64,000 nt of DNA, from contig JAGQVE010000005.1 in NCBI GenBank assembly GCA_020438105.1, positions 89,453-153,452 of the forward strand, in the 5' to 3' direction. The position numbers were made by a program, and so were the translations under genes. This document shows positions 18,149 to 26,681 of this stretch, in pieces. This DNA is from Bacteroidales bacterium (GTDB lineage Bacteria; Bacteroidota; Bacteroidia; Bacteroidales; JAADJA01). A model generated the notes under the pieces. That model ran no database searches and was not told the DNA's origin. It saw only the letters and a program-made list of their open reading frames with translations. The stretch's first letter is position 1. Every line of letters starts with the position of its first letter.

Positions 18149-19576
18149 ATGGAATCTCAAAATCGAATGCGGATCATCGGTCTTATTTTACTGATGATCC
18201 TTAGCTTTAATGCTATAACCAAGGGTCAGGTACCTCAGGGCCTCAATTATCAAACAATTGTTCGGGATGCACTTGGGAGTCCCATAACTGATCAAAATGT
18301 CAGTTTTCGGTTTTCGATATTGCAGGGGGATATCTCTGGTATTTCTATTTACTCGGAAGAACATAACAAGACAACATCAACTTTAGGATTGGTAAGCCTC
18401 ATTATTGGTCAGGGAACACCCGTAACCGGTGAGTTCGATACGATTCCCTGGGGAAGCGATTTTTATTTTTTAAAAACAGAACTGGATACCAGCGGAGGAA
18501 GCAATTTCAGCGAGATGGGAACCACACAGCTTTTATCGGTTCCTTATGCCCTATTTGCAGGGGATGTGGCCAACCGGGGCTGGTTATACAAGGATACAAA
18601 TTTAATCAATCAAAACAGTGGAAATATTGGAATTGGTTTGGATGAACCTTCAGAGAAGCTACACGTCGCCGGGAATATTCGTACTGACGATACACTCCGG
18701 TTTAAAGGGAAATTTATTCCGGCATCAAATTATCAAAATCCGGGGCAAATGTTGATCAACTCCAATGATATCAAAATCGGGTATCAAAAAGATAATTTCG
18801 GGAATATCCTGATTGGTAACAGCCTGTATGGTAAAACAGTTTTTGATTTAAGTATGACCGGAAGTGGAAATATTGGCATCGGCACCGATGTTTATCATGA
18901 AACGACTACAGGCTATTCAAATGTTTGTTTGGGCATGTATTCAGGTTATAATATCAGCACAGGAAGCAATAATATACTGATTGGTCAGTCGGCAGGAGAA
19001 CATATGTCGGTTGCCAATTTTAATATTTGCCTTGGAAATCAATCAGGTAACGGACGTGATGGTGATCGCAATATATTTATGGGAGATCGGGCCGGCTATT
19101 CCTGGGGTGGATCGGGATCGGAAAACATTATGCTCGGATATTTTGCAGGTTATCGAAATGGTGCTACTAATTCACGCAGTGTATTTATTGGTCGATATGC
19201 CGGTTATAATGTGAATGATGACGACAATGTTTACATCGGTCCGGACGGAACCGGGAGTAATGCATCGGGCAGCAAAAATATTTTCTTTGGTTACCGTGCT
19301 GGGCAGAATTGGATTGGAAGCAACACCCTTTTGATTGACAATAAAAACGACAATGCCACGCCTTTTATCAAAGGGGATATGGAAAACGATGCTTTGGAGA
19401 TCAATGCTGACCTTACCGTAAACGGCGAAGTGCAGCAAGAGTCTGTCAATATTCAGTCAACCCTTAACTTGCAGGAACTTACAGAATTTCCATTAAACCC
19501 GGCGGATGGCGATATGATCTACCTGAACGACACCCTGCGCTTTTACAATGGCAGTGCCTGGCGAAATATTTGGTAA
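18149..19576 (+). CDS. Secreted protein with YadA-head-like repeats
   Basis: This 475-residue protein has a signal peptide (about 7-27, ending TKGQ). The N-terminal domain (about 28-135) begins VPQGLNYQTIVRDALGSPI and ends LSVPYALFAGDV, a module I associate with Bacteroidota tail-fibre-like surface proteins. After a short linker (DEPSEKLHVAGNI), residues about 220-400 hold at least six repeats of roughly 24-28 residues with the core N-I/V-x-x-G-x-x-A/S-G, for example NNILIGQSAGEH, RNIFMGDRAGYS, ENIMLGYFAGYR and KNIFFGYRAGQN. This resembles the left-handed beta-roll of YadA/Hep_Hag adhesin heads, which form trimers. No C-terminal S74 chaperone, YadA anchor or T9SS tail is present. It follows the C69 gene by 15 bases. 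Confidence 0.75.
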   Translation: MESQNRMRIIGLILLMILSFNAITKGQVPQGLNYQTIVRDALGSPITDQNVSFRFSILQGDISGISIYSEEHNKTTSTLGLVSLIIGQGTPVTGEFDTIPWGSDFYFLKTELDTSGGSNFSEMGTTQLLSVPYALFAGDVANRGWLYKDTNLINQNSGNIGIGLDEPSEKLHVAGNIRTDDTLRFKGKFIPASNYQNPGQMLINSNDIKIGYQKDNFGNILIGNSLYGKTVFDLSMTGSGNIGIGTDVYHETTTGYSNVCLGMYSGYNISTGSNNILIGQSAGEHMSVANFNICLGNQSGNGRDGDRNIFMGDRAGYSWGGSGSENIMLGYFAGYRNGATNSRSVFIGRYAGYNVNDDDNVYIGPDGTGSNASGSKNIFFGYRAGQNWIGSNTLLIDNKNDNATPFIKGDMENDALEINADLTVNGEVQQESVNIQSTLNLQELTEFPLNPADGDMIYLNDTLRFYNGSAWRNIW

Positions 19577-19627
19577 TGTGTTGAACAATCCCAAACAGGA
19601 TTGTTTTAATGAAATAATTTTAAATCT

Positions 19628-20782
19628 ATGCGCAACATACAGTTCCTGATATTTTTCGGCATTGTTTTCGCCATTTTCTTTTCACTCAGCTGGTATATTT
19701 ATACCAGGGGAATTATGGCCTTTCCTAAAGGCACAAGCGGCAGAATGTGGTTCAATACAGTATTTATATTTTTATCCCTCTCCTATTCTGCAGCCCGCTT
19801 TCTTGAACGGATCTGGATTTCATCTTTATCAGACGTCCTCACCTGGATCGGGTCGTTTTGGCTTGCTGCATTTTTTTATTTTTTACTCATTGTTATAGCC
19901 ATCGACCTGGTTCGATTGGTGAATTACATTTTCCCATTTTTACCGGAATATACCAGCAGCCTGGCTTTTAAAAAACAACTATTTACCGGAGTTGCTTCAT
20001 TGGTAGGAGTGGTAATCCTTGCGGGTTATATCAACAGCATTTCGCCACGGGTTAAAAAACTCGATTTGGTAGTCAACAAAAAGGTGGAAGGTTTGAAAGA
20101 ACTCAACATTGCTTTTGCTTCGGATATTCATCTGGGAACCTTAATTGGCCCCCGGAGAACCAACCAAATCGTTAACAAACTTAATTCTCTCAATGCCGAT
20201 ATTATTCTGCTGGGTGGAGATATTGTTGACGAAGATCTTGCTCCTGTAATCCGCAATAACCTTGGTGATTCTTTGAAAAAACTTCATGCACCGCTGGGTG
20301 TTTATGGAATTACCGGAAATCATGAATACATTGGAGGTGCCGAACCGGCTGTAAAATACCTGACAGAAAATGGGATCACCATGATCCGTGATACTTCTAA
20401 ATTGATCAATGGTCAGTTTTATATTGTAGGGCGTGAAGACCGTGATCGCCCTCGTTTTGCCGGTGGAGGCCGAAAAGCGATTGCCGAAGTAATGATGGGG
20501 GTTGATACTTCAAAACCGGTGATCCTGCTCGATCATCAGCCTTTTGAACTGGATGAAAAGCAAAAACAGGGCGTTGACCTTACCATGTCGGGTCACACGC
20601 ATCACGGACAAATGTGGCCGCTGAATTACATTACAAATGCCATTTTCGAAGTAAGCTGGGGATATAAACAAAAGGGAGATACCCATGTTTATGTCTCCTG
20701 CGGGGTTGGCGGATGGGGGCCACCAGTGCGCATCGGTAATCGGCCTGAAGTGATTCATATTCGACTGCGATTTGAAGGTTAA
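19628..20782 (+). CDS. Membrane-anchored metallophosphoesterase
   Basis: This 384-residue protein has about four N-terminal hydrophobic segments (residues about 5-27, 41-58, 76-100 and 115-135) and a calcineurin-like phosphoesterase domain from about 155. The metal-binding motifs are all present: FASDIHLGT, LLGGDIVDED, GITGNHEYIG, ILLDHQPF and SGHTHHGQMWP. Relatives include YaeI/YkuE-type enzymes, some of which act on lipid or cell-wall phosphoesters. The substrate here is unknown. The domain probably faces one membrane surface, and which side cannot be told. A hairpin-forming repeat lies just downstream. Confidence 0.92.
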   Translation: MRNIQFLIFFGIVFAIFFSLSWYIYTRGIMAFPKGTSGRMWFNTVFIFLSLSYSAARFLERIWISSLSDVLTWIGSFWLAAFFYFLLIVIAIDLVRLVNYIFPFLPEYTSSLAFKKQLFTGVASLVGVVILAGYINSISPRVKKLDLVVNKKVEGLKELNIAFASDIHLGTLIGPRRTNQIVNKLNSLNADIILLGGDIVDEDLAPVIRNNLGDSLKKLHAPLGVYGITGNHEYIGGAEPAVKYLTENGITMIRDTSKLINGQFYIVGREDRDRPRFAGGGRKAIAEVMMGVDTSKPVILLDHQPFELDEKQKQGVDLTMSGHTHHGQMWPLNYITNAIFEVSWGYKQKGDTHVYVSCGVGGWGPPVRIGNRPEVIHIRLRFEG

Positions 20783-20846
20783 CCGCTTCTAATAATTTTT
20801 TATTTGATTATCTGATTATCTACGAGATAAAACATTTCAAGATATT

Positions 20847-20924
20847 TTTCTCGCTAATTTCGCAGAAAGCGCTGATTTATATACTGCCTTTCTGCGAAAA
20901 TCAGTGGGATCAGCGAGAAATTTT
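20847..20924. repeat. Nested inverted-repeat element
   Basis: The outer arms TTTCTCGCT (20847-20855) and AGCGAGAAA (20912-20920) match perfectly. The inner arms TCGCAGAAA (20860-20868) and TTTCTGCGA (20889-20897) also match perfectly. The right end shares 16 identical bases, ATCAGCGAGAAATTTT, with the element upstream of the short-chain dehydrogenase gene (46793-46808). This suggests a dispersed non-coding repeat family, possibly MITE-like. Confidence 0.7.
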
Positions 20925-20957
20925 GTTTAGTGGTATCATAGCGGATTCGCATTTTTT

Positions 20958-20965
20958 TATTTTTG
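20958..20965 (+). promoter_or_regulatory. Probable -7 box for the YfcC-type transporter
   Basis: TATTTTTG matches TAnnTTTG and lies 19 bases before the ATG at 20985. No TTTG was found at the right distance upstream, so this is a -7 match only. Confidence 0.4.
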
Positions 20966-20984
20966 CCTGAACAATCTGTCGGAT

Positions 20985-22583
20985 ATGTTCAAAAAGATAC
21001 CTCACACCTACGTCATCATTTTTTACATCATTGTTTTTGCCGCCATCCTCACCTGGATCATTCCCGGTGGTGAGTTCGACCGGAAAACCATCACTACCCC
21101 CAGCGGTATTGAGCGCACGGTAATCGACAAGGATTCATTTCATTACGTTGAAAAAGAACATCAAACCTGGCATATCTTTTCCGCCCTGTTTAAAGGTTTT
21201 GAAAATCAGTCGGGCATCATTGTTTTTATCCTGATGATCGGTGGTGCCTTCTGGATCATGAATGCCAGCAAGGCAATCGATGTGGGGATCTTTGCTTTCC
21301 TGAAGTTCACCCAAAAGCTGGAACATGTAAAATTTATTAAAACCCTCGGGGTAAATAACATCATCATCGTTCTTGTGATGGTGATGTTTTCGATTTTTGG
21401 CGCCGTGTTCGGGATGAGCGAGGAAACCATTGCTTTTATCATCATCCTGGTGCCTTTGGCTATTTCAATGGGTTACGACTCCATTGTTGGGGTATGTATG
21501 GTGTATGTGGCGGCCCATCTTGGGTTTGCCTCGGCGGTGCTTAATCCTTTTACCATTGGCATTGCCCAGGGAATTGCAGATCTGCCATTGTTCTCAGGTT
21601 TTGAGTACCGGCTGTTCTGCTGGCTGATCATCAATTCCATCGGGATCACTTTTGTACTTTGGTATGCCCGCCGGATCAAAGCAAAGCCCGAACGATCGCC
21701 CATGTACAAGCTTGATGAATACTGGCGAAACAGAGGAAATTCGCACCTTGAATCCATTGAATTTGAAACACCTTTAATGGCCTGGGTAACTTACCTGATC
21801 ATTCTTGCAGGATTGATCATCTTCTCTTTTAACTTTCCTGAATCCACTTTAACAATCGGAAATGCTTCCAGTGATATCCCGGCTGTACCGGTCGCCACTG
21901 CATTGTTTGCCATCACCGGATTTCTTACCCTCAGAAAGTCCTATCACTTTTTTATCCTCAGCCTGCTGGGTTTCACAATCCTGTTTTTGATCATTGGTGT
22001 GATGGGCTATGGCTGGTACATTATGGAGATCGCTGCCCTGTTTTTTGCCATGGGCATTTTCAGTGGCATGGCGATGAACAAGGATGCCAACGGGATTACA
22101 AAATTATTCCTCGAAGGTGTGAAAGATATTATGTCGGCAGCCCTGGTAGTTGGACTTGCCGGTGGCATCCTGGTAATCCTTCAAGACGGCAAGATCATCG
22201 ATACGATATTGCATAGTGTAAGCCGTTCGATGGAGGGTCTGGGCAAAACAGGAACGGTAAGTGTGATGTACGTGATCCAGACTTTCATCAATGTGATCAT
22301 TCCCTCCGGTTCTGCCAAAGCAGCCCTCACCATGCCCATCATGGCACCTTTCAGCGACCTGGTAGGACTTTCACGACAGGCAACCGTCATGGCTTTTCAG
22401 TTCGGTGATGGTTTTACCAATATGATCACACCCACATCCGGCGTACTCATTGGTTCGCTTGGTGTTGCTAAAATCCCTTATGACAAATGGCTGAAATGGA
22501 TACTGCCTTTTATGGCAATCCTGATCCTTGTAGGTTGGCTGTTGCTGTTACCCACGGTTTTGATGGATTTGAACGGGTTTTAA
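20985..22583 (+). CDS. YfcC/DcuC-family membrane transporter
   Basis: This 532-residue polytopic protein has about 11-13 predicted membrane segments. It begins FKKIPHTYVIIFYIIVF followed by WIIPGGEFDR, as in the YfcC branch of the C4-dicarboxylate carrier superfamily (DcuC, PF03606). A conserved-looking PSGSAKAALTMPIMAP segment near 443 and FGDGFTNMITPTSG near 475 fit the repeated hairpin motifs of this fold. YfcC-type proteins have been linked to basic amino acid or carboxylate transport, and the substrate is not decided here. The gene looks richer in G+C than the secreted-protein genes nearby. It is monocistronic, with repeats on both sides. Confidence 0.88.
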   Translation: MFKKIPHTYVIIFYIIVFAAILTWIIPGGEFDRKTITTPSGIERTVIDKDSFHYVEKEHQTWHIFSALFKGFENQSGIIVFILMIGGAFWIMNASKAIDVGIFAFLKFTQKLEHVKFIKTLGVNNIIIVLVMVMFSIFGAVFGMSEETIAFIIILVPLAISMGYDSIVGVCMVYVAAHLGFASAVLNPFTIGIAQGIADLPLFSGFEYRLFCWLIINSIGITFVLWYARRIKAKPERSPMYKLDEYWRNRGNSHLESIEFETPLMAWVTYLIILAGLIIFSFNFPESTLTIGNASSDIPAVPVATALFAITGFLTLRKSYHFFILSLLGFTILFLIIGVMGYGWYIMEIAALFFAMGIFSGMAMNKDANGITKLFLEGVKDIMSAALVVGLAGGILVILQDGKIIDTILHSVSRSMEGLGKTGTVSVMYVIQTFINVIIPSGSAKAALTMPIMAPFSDLVGLSRQATVMAFQFGDGFTNMITPTSGVLIGSLGVAKIPYDKWLKWILPFMAILILVGWLLLLPTVLMDLNGF

Positions 22584-22604
22584 ACATAAATGATATTTAT
22601 ATTT

Positions 22605-22700
22605 TTATTTCACAGAGTTACACAGAGGCTTCACAGAGGGCCACAAAGCGCCAGATTTTTCTCAGTGAACCTCAGTGATTCTCTGCAATTCTCAGTGTAA
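22605..22700. repeat. CACAGAG/CTCAGTG intergenic repeat
   Basis: CACAGAG occurs at 22611, 22621 and 22632, and CTCAGTG at 22661, 22671 and 22691. Three short direct repeats face three near-complementary ones. This layout resembles a dispersed intergenic element seen in Bacteroidota genomes. No coding potential was seen. Confidence 0.5.
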
Positions 22701-22768
22701 AAGCCAGATTATTCTATTTCTATCAATGTTAAAATTGAACCCTTTCCCTCCCAATTCGTTGTTAATGC

Positions 22769-23845
22769 ATGTTTTTACATAACAGGATCAACAAAGCGGA
22801 ATTAAAGGAGCGGCTGATGGCTGAGCCTTTCAAACGGAGAACGATTTCATTTTATCGGTATGTGATCATCGAAAATCCCCAGGAGTTCAGGGACAGGCTT
22901 TACAAGGAATGGTTTGAGCTCAATTGTTTTGGCCGGATTTACATTGCCCGCGAAGGGATCAATGCGCAGATGAGTGTGCCGGAAGATAAACTTGAAACTT
23001 TCCTCCGGCTGCTTGACCAGCATGCTGAACTGCAGGATATGCCCATCAAATATGCCATTGAAGATGATGGTAAATCGTTTTATAAACTTACCCTAAAAGT
23101 CCGGCCTAAGATCGTTGCCGATGGCCTGGATGACGGTTCGTTTGATGTGACCAATGTTGGAACTCATTTATCAGCCATGGATTTTCACAAAGAAGTTGAA
23201 AAAGGTGAAGCCATTGTGATTGATATGCGTAACCATTACGAAAGTGAAGTGGGTCGTTTCGAAGGAGCCGTCTGCCCGGATGCCGATACTTTCCGCGATG
23301 AGATCCAGATGGTTGTTAATGATTTTTCTAATCAAAAAGATGAGAAGTTTCTGCTCTATTGTACCGGTGGAATTCGTTGCGAAAAAGCGAGTGCTTATCT
23401 TCGTCATCATGGCTTTAAAGACGTAAATCAGTTGCACGGTGGCGTAATTGAATATGCCCAGCAGATCAAGCAACTCAATATAAAATCGAAGTTCATCGGT
23501 AAAAATTTTGTGTTTGACGAGCGTCTTGGTGAATCCGTCGACGGACAGATCATAAGTCGCTGCCACCAATGCGGTCGCCTGGCAAACACCCACACCAATT
23601 GCGCCAACGATGCCTGTCATCTGCTGTTCATTCAATGCGATCAATGCCGGGAAGAATACAATGGCTGTTGTTCCGCCGAATGCAAAGAAATTCTAACTTT
23701 GCCGGCTGAAAAACAAAAGGAGGTGCGTGTTGCTATGCAGGAGCGTTTTGCGCAAAGCAAGATCTTCAAAAGCCGATTAAGGCCTGATTTGCGGGATCAG
23801 TTCCATGCAGAAGCCGGTATCCTCAAAATGACCGATGGCAGATAA
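22769..23845 (+). CDS. trhO: tRNA uridine(34) hydroxylase, rhodanese family
   Basis: This 358-residue protein matches TrhO (YceA), which makes 5-hydroxyuridine at the wobble position of tRNA in an oxygen-dependent way. The N-terminal acylphosphatase-like part includes NCFGRIYIAREGINAQMSVP. The rhodanese domain (about 130-230) includes VIDMRNHYESEVGRFEGAV and the active loop YCTGGIRCEKAS near 197-208. The C-terminus has a cysteine-rich segment (CHQCGRLANTH, CANDACH, CDQCREEYNGCCSAEC) likely to bind metal. It overlaps the dus gene by 11 bases, so the pair is co-transcribed and probably translationally coupled. Both modify tRNA. Confidence 0.95.
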   Translation: MFLHNRINKAELKERLMAEPFKRRTISFYRYVIIENPQEFRDRLYKEWFELNCFGRIYIAREGINAQMSVPEDKLETFLRLLDQHAELQDMPIKYAIEDDGKSFYKLTLKVRPKIVADGLDDGSFDVTNVGTHLSAMDFHKEVEKGEAIVIDMRNHYESEVGRFEGAVCPDADTFRDEIQMVVNDFSNQKDEKFLLYCTGGIRCEKASAYLRHHGFKDVNQLHGGVIEYAQQIKQLNIKSKFIGKNFVFDERLGESVDGQIISRCHQCGRLANTHTNCANDACHLLFIQCDQCREEYNGCCSAECKEILTLPAEKQKEVRVAMQERFAQSKIFKSRLRPDLRDQFHAEAGILKMTDGR

Positions 23846-24836
23846 TTTCTGGAAAGATCTGAAAAAACCCGTATTTACACTTGCTCCTATGGAAGACGTA
23901 ACCGATACTGTTTTCCGTGAACTTGTCATGGGAATTTCGGATCCCGAGTGTTTACAGGTATTGTTCAGTGAGTTCATGTCGACGGATGGCTTTCTTCATG
24001 TTGTGGGTGGACCAAAGGTAAAACATCGGATCCAAATCAACGACTCAGAAAAAGCATTGCTAAAAAAATCAGGTGTTAAACTGGTTGCCCAAATCTGGGG
24101 TGCAGATCCTGAAAAACATGCCCGAACAGCAAAAATTATCAGTGAAGAGGGGCAGTTTGATGGTATCGACATCAATATGGGGTGCCCGGTGAAAAAAATT
24201 GTTAAGCAGGGTGCCTGCTCGGCTTTGATTGCTAACCCTATACTCGCCAAAGAGATCATTCTGGCCACACAGGAAGTATCGACTATTCCTGTATCTGTTA
24301 AAACCCGAATCGGGATCAACAAGGTGATCACCGAAGAGTGGATTGGTCACCTCCTGGAAACCAAACCGGTTTTGATCACCATTCATGGACGTATTCAAAA
24401 ACAGCAATCCGAAGGAACGGCCGACTGGAACGAGGTGGCCAAAGCAGCCAGGCTCAGGGATCAATTGAGCCCTGAAACCCTGATCCATGGTAACGGGGAT
24501 GTGATGTCGTACGAAGAAGGCCTGCAAAAAGCAAAGGATTTTGGTGTAGATGGCATCATGGTGGGTCGGGGCATTTTTCACAATCCCTGGTTTTTTAACA
24601 AACAAGTGGCGGAGCGTAGCCCGGAAGAGCGGCTGCAGTTACTATATAAACATGCTTCACTATTCACACAAACCTGGGAGTCAAAAAAGAATTTTGCCAT
24701 CCTGAAGCGGTTTTTTAAAATTTACACAACCGGTTTTCAGGATGCCTCCAAGATACGGGCAGATTTGATGGAAACAAATTCACTTGAGGAAGTTAAGCAG
24801 GTATTAGAGGATTTTGGATTTGATATTTATAACTAA
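23835..24836 (+). CDS. tRNA-dihydrouridine synthase
   Basis: This 333-residue FMN enzyme of the Dus family reduces uridines in the tRNA D-loop. It opens with FTLAPMEDVTDTVFRELV. The catalytic motif is INMGCPVKKIVKQGACSALI near 113-132, with the active cysteine in the second half. Further motifs are VKTRIGIN, ITIHGRIQKQ, HGNGDVMSYEEG and GIMVGRGIFHNPWFF. Which Dus subtype (A, B or C) it is cannot be decided by eye. It starts inside the trhO gene, so the two are coupled. Confidence 0.95.
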   Translation: MADNFWKDLKKPVFTLAPMEDVTDTVFRELVMGISDPECLQVLFSEFMSTDGFLHVVGGPKVKHRIQINDSEKALLKKSGVKLVAQIWGADPEKHARTAKIISEEGQFDGIDINMGCPVKKIVKQGACSALIANPILAKEIILATQEVSTIPVSVKTRIGINKVITEEWIGHLLETKPVLITIHGRIQKQQSEGTADWNEVAKAARLRDQLSPETLIHGNGDVMSYEEGLQKAKDFGVDGIMVGRGIFHNPWFFNKQVAERSPEERLQLLYKHASLFTQTWESKKNFAILKRFFKIYTTGFQDASKIRADLMETNSLEEVKQVLEDFGFDIYN

Positions 24837-24846
24837 ATGATCAAAA

Positions 24847-24922
24847 AGCTAGAGTTACCAGTCAAAAAAATCGTGATTAATTTCTGATGACTAATAACTC
24901 CTCTAGCTCTCCTTTTTTAAAT
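24847..24922 (+). terminator. Long hairpin, probable terminator after dus
   Basis: The left arm AGCTAGAGTTACCAGTCA (24847-24864) pairs imperfectly with 24888-24908. The right arm carries a three-base bulge and two mismatches. CTCCTTTTTTAAAT follows. It lies between the dus gene and the oppositely oriented lipoprotein gene, so it may serve both. Confidence 0.55.
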
Positions 24923-24955
24923 AGATTTTAGCTGCTTTTAAGCTGGTTGAAGTCT

Positions 24956-25381
24956 TTAATTATCTTCCTCAAAAAATGATTTTACATTTTCTTTGAAGTT
25001 ACTTAGTTTTTTATCAACGTCGGATTTAAAATGATCCCAGTTATCACCTGTTTCGTTAGAGATCTCATCCACTTTATCCTGAAGCTTGGCTCGTTCCTCT
25101 TTTAGTTCTTTGAGTGATTTTTCCATTTCTTCATCCATTTTTTCATTGTGCTCTTTCACTTTATCTTCAAAAATGGCAATTTTATTGTCAAAATCCTGAA
25201 GCGCCTCATTCATACTTTTTTTCAACGCTTCTTTTTGTTTATCCAATTTTTCAGAAACCTGGTCCATTTTGTCTTCTATCCTGGTTTTTTCATTTTTGGA
25301 ACTTTCGCTATTGCAGCCATTTATTGTAAAAAACATGGTTAAAACGGCTAAACTTAAGATCGATATTTTTAAATATTTCAT
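24956..25381 (-). CDS. Coiled-coil lipoprotein
   Basis: This 141-residue protein has a lipoprotein signal peptide with the lipobox TINGC, giving lipidated Cys23. The mature part is almost entirely charged, Glu/Lys-rich alpha-helix (about 35-135), with heptad-like spacing in KMDQVSEKLDKQKEALKKSM and DEEMEKSLKELKEERAKLQD. It probably forms an extended coiled coil at the periplasmic or outer face of a membrane. No function is known. It is monocistronic and faces the dus gene. The 252 bases between it and fabH hold no clear feature beyond A+T-rich sequence. Confidence 0.85.
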   Translation of the reverse strand: MKYLKISILSLAVLTMFFTINGCNSESSKNEKTRIEDKMDQVSEKLDKQKEALKKSMNEALQDFDNKIAIFEDKVKEHNEKMDEEMEKSLKELKEERAKLQDKVDEISNETGDNWDHFKSDVDKKLSNFKENVKSFFEEDN

Positions 25382-25633
25382 TTTTTTAAATTTTGGTTTT
25401 TACTTAAAACATATATAAATACAACCAATATAAAACACGAAAGTTCGAGAATAATTATCCTATAAACTTGTTTTATGAATTGTTAACAATATAGTATTAA
25501 ATACAAGTAATTTGTATTTCTGTTAAAAACTCAGTGTTTTATTGAGAAATGTAGGATTTACTCAATTACTAATTATAGTGGGAGAAATAGCCTGAATAAA
25601 TGATTTTAGAAGTGGGAAATTTGTACAGAGAAA

Positions 25634-26638
25634 TTATGCTTTATTTCCGTCGTAAGCCCATTTTAAGTATACAGCACCCCATGTAAATCCGCCCCCGAAG
25701 GCTGCAAGAACAATGTTATCCCCTTTTCTTAGTTTGTCTTCCCATTCATAAAGGCACATAGGTATTGTTCCATTGGTTGTATTGCCATATCGCTGAATAT
25801 TGATCATTACCTTATCCCTGGCGAGCCCCATTCGGCGTGCCGTGGCGTCAATGATACGCAGGTTGGCCTGATGCGGAACAAGCCAGGCGATATCATCCGA
25901 AGTCAGGTTATTTTTTTCCATGATTTCCACAGAAACATCAGCCATGTTGGAAACGGCGAATTTAAAAACAGCCTGCCCTTCCTGGTAAACAAAATGCTCA
26001 CGGTTGGCTACTGTTTCATGGCTGGCAGGTTTCACTGAGCCGCCGGCTTTTTGATGAAGGTGAACCCGACCTGATCCGTCGGTTCTAAGGATTGTATCCT
26101 GAATTCCCATCCCGTCGGTGCTTGGTTCCAGTAAAACTGCTCCTGCAGCATCACCAAATATTACGCAAGTCTGTCGATCAGTATAATCAACAATGGATGA
26201 CATTTTATCCCCACCCACAACCAATACTTTTTTATAGGATCCGGTTTCGATGTATTTTGAAGCCGTCGTTAATGCATAAATAAATCCTGAGCAGGCAGCA
26301 TTTAAATCGAAGCTAAAGGCATTTTTAATTCCAACTTTATCACTGATAATATTTGCTGTTGCAGGATAAACCATGTCAGGTGATACCGTTGCGCAAATTA
26401 CCAGATCAATATCCAACGGGTCAGTGTTGGTTTTTTTTAATAAGCCCATTACTGCCTCAACAGCCATGTCAGATGTTCCCAGTCCTTCCCCTTTTAAAAT
26501 ATGTCTTTCCTTGATACCGGTTCGTGTGGTGATCCACTCATCAGTGGTATCAACCATGGTTTCCAGTTCTTTATTGGTTAGAATATAATCAGGTACATAA
26601 CCGTGAATTCCTGTAATAGCTGCTCTTATTTTATTCAT
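25634..26638 (-). CDS. fabH: 3-oxoacyl-ACP synthase III
   Basis: This 334-residue thiolase-fold enzyme condenses acetyl-CoA (or a branched acyl-CoA) with malonyl-ACP to start fatty acid synthesis. The catalytic Cys116 lies in [10 protein letters not shown]. The His and Asn of the triad are in [11 protein letters not shown] and [26 protein letters not shown] matches the FabH CoA-binding region. It is the last gene of the leftward cluster DUF177-rpmF-plsX-fabH, with 43 bases after plsX, a classic bacterial order. The length is normal. Confidence 0.97.
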   Translation of the reverse strand: MNKIRAAITGIHGYVPDYILTNKELETMVDTTDEWITTRTGIKERHILKGEGLGTSDMAVEAVMGLLKKTNTDPLDIDLVICATVSPDMVYPATANIISDKVGIKNAFSFDLNAACSGFIYALTTASKYIETGSYKKVLVVGGDKMSSIVDYTDRQTCVIFGDAAGAVLLEPSTDGMGIQDTILRTDGSGRVHLHQKAGGSVKPASHETVANREHFVYQEGQAVFKFAVSNMADVSVEIMEKNNLTSDDIAWLVPHQANLRIIDATARRMGLARDKVMINIQRYGNTTNGTIPMCLYEWEDKLRKGDNIVLAAFGGGFTWGAVYLKWAYDGNKA

Positions 26639-26681
26639 TACTTAAATAATCTGATAATAAACTCAGGCCCAAAAATAATAT

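Noticed and set aside
23171..23644. 157-residue open frame antisense to trhO
   Set aside because: It mirrors the rhodanese and cysteine-rich regions of a well-supported gene and has no promoter.
24069..24605. 178-residue open frame antisense to the dus gene
   Set aside because: The dus gene on the other strand has all catalytic motifs, and the antisense protein shows no recognisable domain.
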